Below are positions 4,950 through 5,747 of a stretch of DNA of 5,747 nucleotides, piece by piece. The position numbers and the translations under genes are program-made. Position 1 is the first letter of the stretch, and every line of letters begins with the position of its first letter. Origin of the DNA: Pseudomonadota bacterium (lineage in GTDB: Bacteria > Myxococcota_A > Bradymonadia > UBA4248). Location of the stretch: NCBI GenBank assembly GCA_009786045.1, contig WQTY01000156.1:1-5747 (forward strand), read 5' to 3'. The notes under the pieces were generated by a model. It saw only the letters and a program-made list of their open reading frames with translations, made no database searches and was not told the DNA's origin.

Positions 4950-4961
4950 CAGGTTCTGCCC

Positions 4962-5747
4962 ATGCATCTGAATCGTCGACCCTATCAAGCCCTCCTGCTT
5001 ATCGTCTTCATGGCTGCCGCCCTCGCCTGTACCCCCAGGCAGGAGGATGCCACCCTGACAGCCCAGACCACTATCCTGGCTACCATCAACGATGAGCCCA
5101 TGACACTCGCCGACTTCGAACTCTCCGAGACCTGGCTCCCAGACTTCGCCCGTCAGCTTGAAGACAATGAGGGACTCAACATCCATCGTTTCTGGAGCCT
5201 GGTGCAGATGATCCTCATCGCACAGGATGCCAAAGCCCAAAACCTGCTCGACGATGCTTCGCGCCGCCTGGCCATCAAGGAAGCACTCACGACGTTTTAC
5301 CTCAATGCCCAGCCCGTACCCGAGGTCAACCTGAGCCAAGCGCGCATCGACGCACTTATCCATGCGCATCCCGAGGCATTCTGGCATCCTGAGCAGTATG
5401 AGGTCAGCTACGCGCTTGTCCATGGCGAAACGCGCTGGCGCGCGCTTCAGATCGCCTATGGCCTGGTCAGCAGTGCCCAAATGGGCTACAATGTATTCGA
5501 TCCTCCACCAGATGACGATCCCCATGCCGCCAAAGGCGCCCCTCGAATGCAAAACCAAAAGGGTCACCACGCCAGTGCCAGGTTCTTCAATTTTGCCTTC
5601 GTAACGCGCGCCAACGAGCGCTTTGGCGACCCATGCCGGCTCGGCCCATTCACCGAACGCGACGGGTTCCTGTTTTCCTGTCCCAAGGCCGTCGCTGCAC
5701 TCGCACAAGCCCCCATCGGCCGGCCACTCCCAACCGATATCTCCTGC
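4962..5747 (+). CDS. Parvulin/SurA-like lipoprotein, partial (runs off right edge)
   Basis: The frame is open for 262 codons up to the window edge. The product begins with a lipoprotein signal: basic n-region (NRRP, 4-7), hydrophobic core (9-21) and a lipobox-compatible AAALAC with C23 as the lipid anchor. Residues 38-110 read like the N-terminal helical region of SurA/PpiC-type periplasmic chaperones (ILATINDEPMTLADFE, then helices with ILIAQDAKAQNLL). Residues 139-153 (AFWHPEQYEVSYALV) match the start of a parvulin isomerase domain. The usual active-site His of VSHILV is Tyr150. A Pro/Asp- and His-rich insert (about 174-204) follows, then a parvulin-like tail (FGDPCRLGPF, SCPKAVAALAQAPIG). 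It probably assists folding of outer-membrane or exported proteins. The Shine-Dalgarno is weak (AGG at 4951-4953, 8-nt spacing). Catalytic activity is doubtful. The family call is by recognition of motifs, not by alignment. Confidence 0.75.
   Translation, partial: MHLNRRPYQALLLIVFMAAALACTPRQEDATLTAQTTILATINDEPMTLADFELSETWLPDFARQLEDNEGLNIHRFWSLVQMILIAQDAKAQNLLDDASRRLAIKEALTTFYLNAQPVPEVNLSQARIDALIHAHPEAFWHPEQYEVSYALVHGETRWRALQIAYGLVSSAQMGYNVFDPPPDDDPHAAKGAPRMQNQKGHHASARFFNFAFVTRANERFGDPCRLGPFTERDGFLFSCPKAVAALAQAPIGRPLPTDISC

Noticed and set aside
4794..5708. Long minus-strand open frame of 304 codons
   Set aside because: It is antisense to the lipoprotein gene, which has a signal peptide, lipobox and parvulin-like motifs. 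The antisense product runs across repeat copy 4 and has no recognisable features.

Overview
The window looks like chromosomal DNA of a Gram-negative bacterium of moderate GC content. The support for Gram-negative is a parvulin-type exported lipoprotein and a small periplasm-type protein. I cannot place it to genus. A deltaproteobacterial-grade lineage (Myxococcota or Desulfobacterota) is only a weak guess from the style of the two exported proteins.

Layout: positions 1-115 hold a hairpin-rich intergenic repeat and a 28-bp perfect palindrome. malQ (4-alpha-glucanotransferase) runs leftward from 1635 to 112. A 400-bp divergent intergenic region carries a second, inverted copy of the repeat. A short rightward gene (2037-2447) encodes an unrecognised exported helical protein with two cysteines. 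It is followed by a good sigma70-type promoter, two identical tandem tRNA-Thr(CGT) genes and a strong intrinsic terminator (2470-2744). A 380-bp leader region holds a possible 20-codon upstream ORF and a third repeat copy. It leads into an Lsa-type ABC-F ATPase (3126-4625). A 336-bp gap with several hairpins, a possible extended -10 promoter and a fourth repeat copy precedes a parvulin/SurA-like lipoprotein gene that runs off the right edge (4962-5747).

The genes do not form one pathway. malQ is glycogen/maltodextrin metabolism, the tRNAs and the ABC-F protein concern translation, and the two exported proteins act in the cell envelope. The unifying feature is the intergenic DNA. Four gaps carry variants of one G-run/C-run hairpin element that ends in an A-run, and two copies sit directly in front of the ribosome binding sites of the ABC-F and lipoprotein genes. 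The stop codons of malQ and of the ABC-F gene both lie inside inverted repeats. The most testable new idea is that the ABC-F gene is controlled by a leader peptide and alternative hairpins built from this repeat. No CRISPR array, transposase, integrase or complete mobile element is visible.
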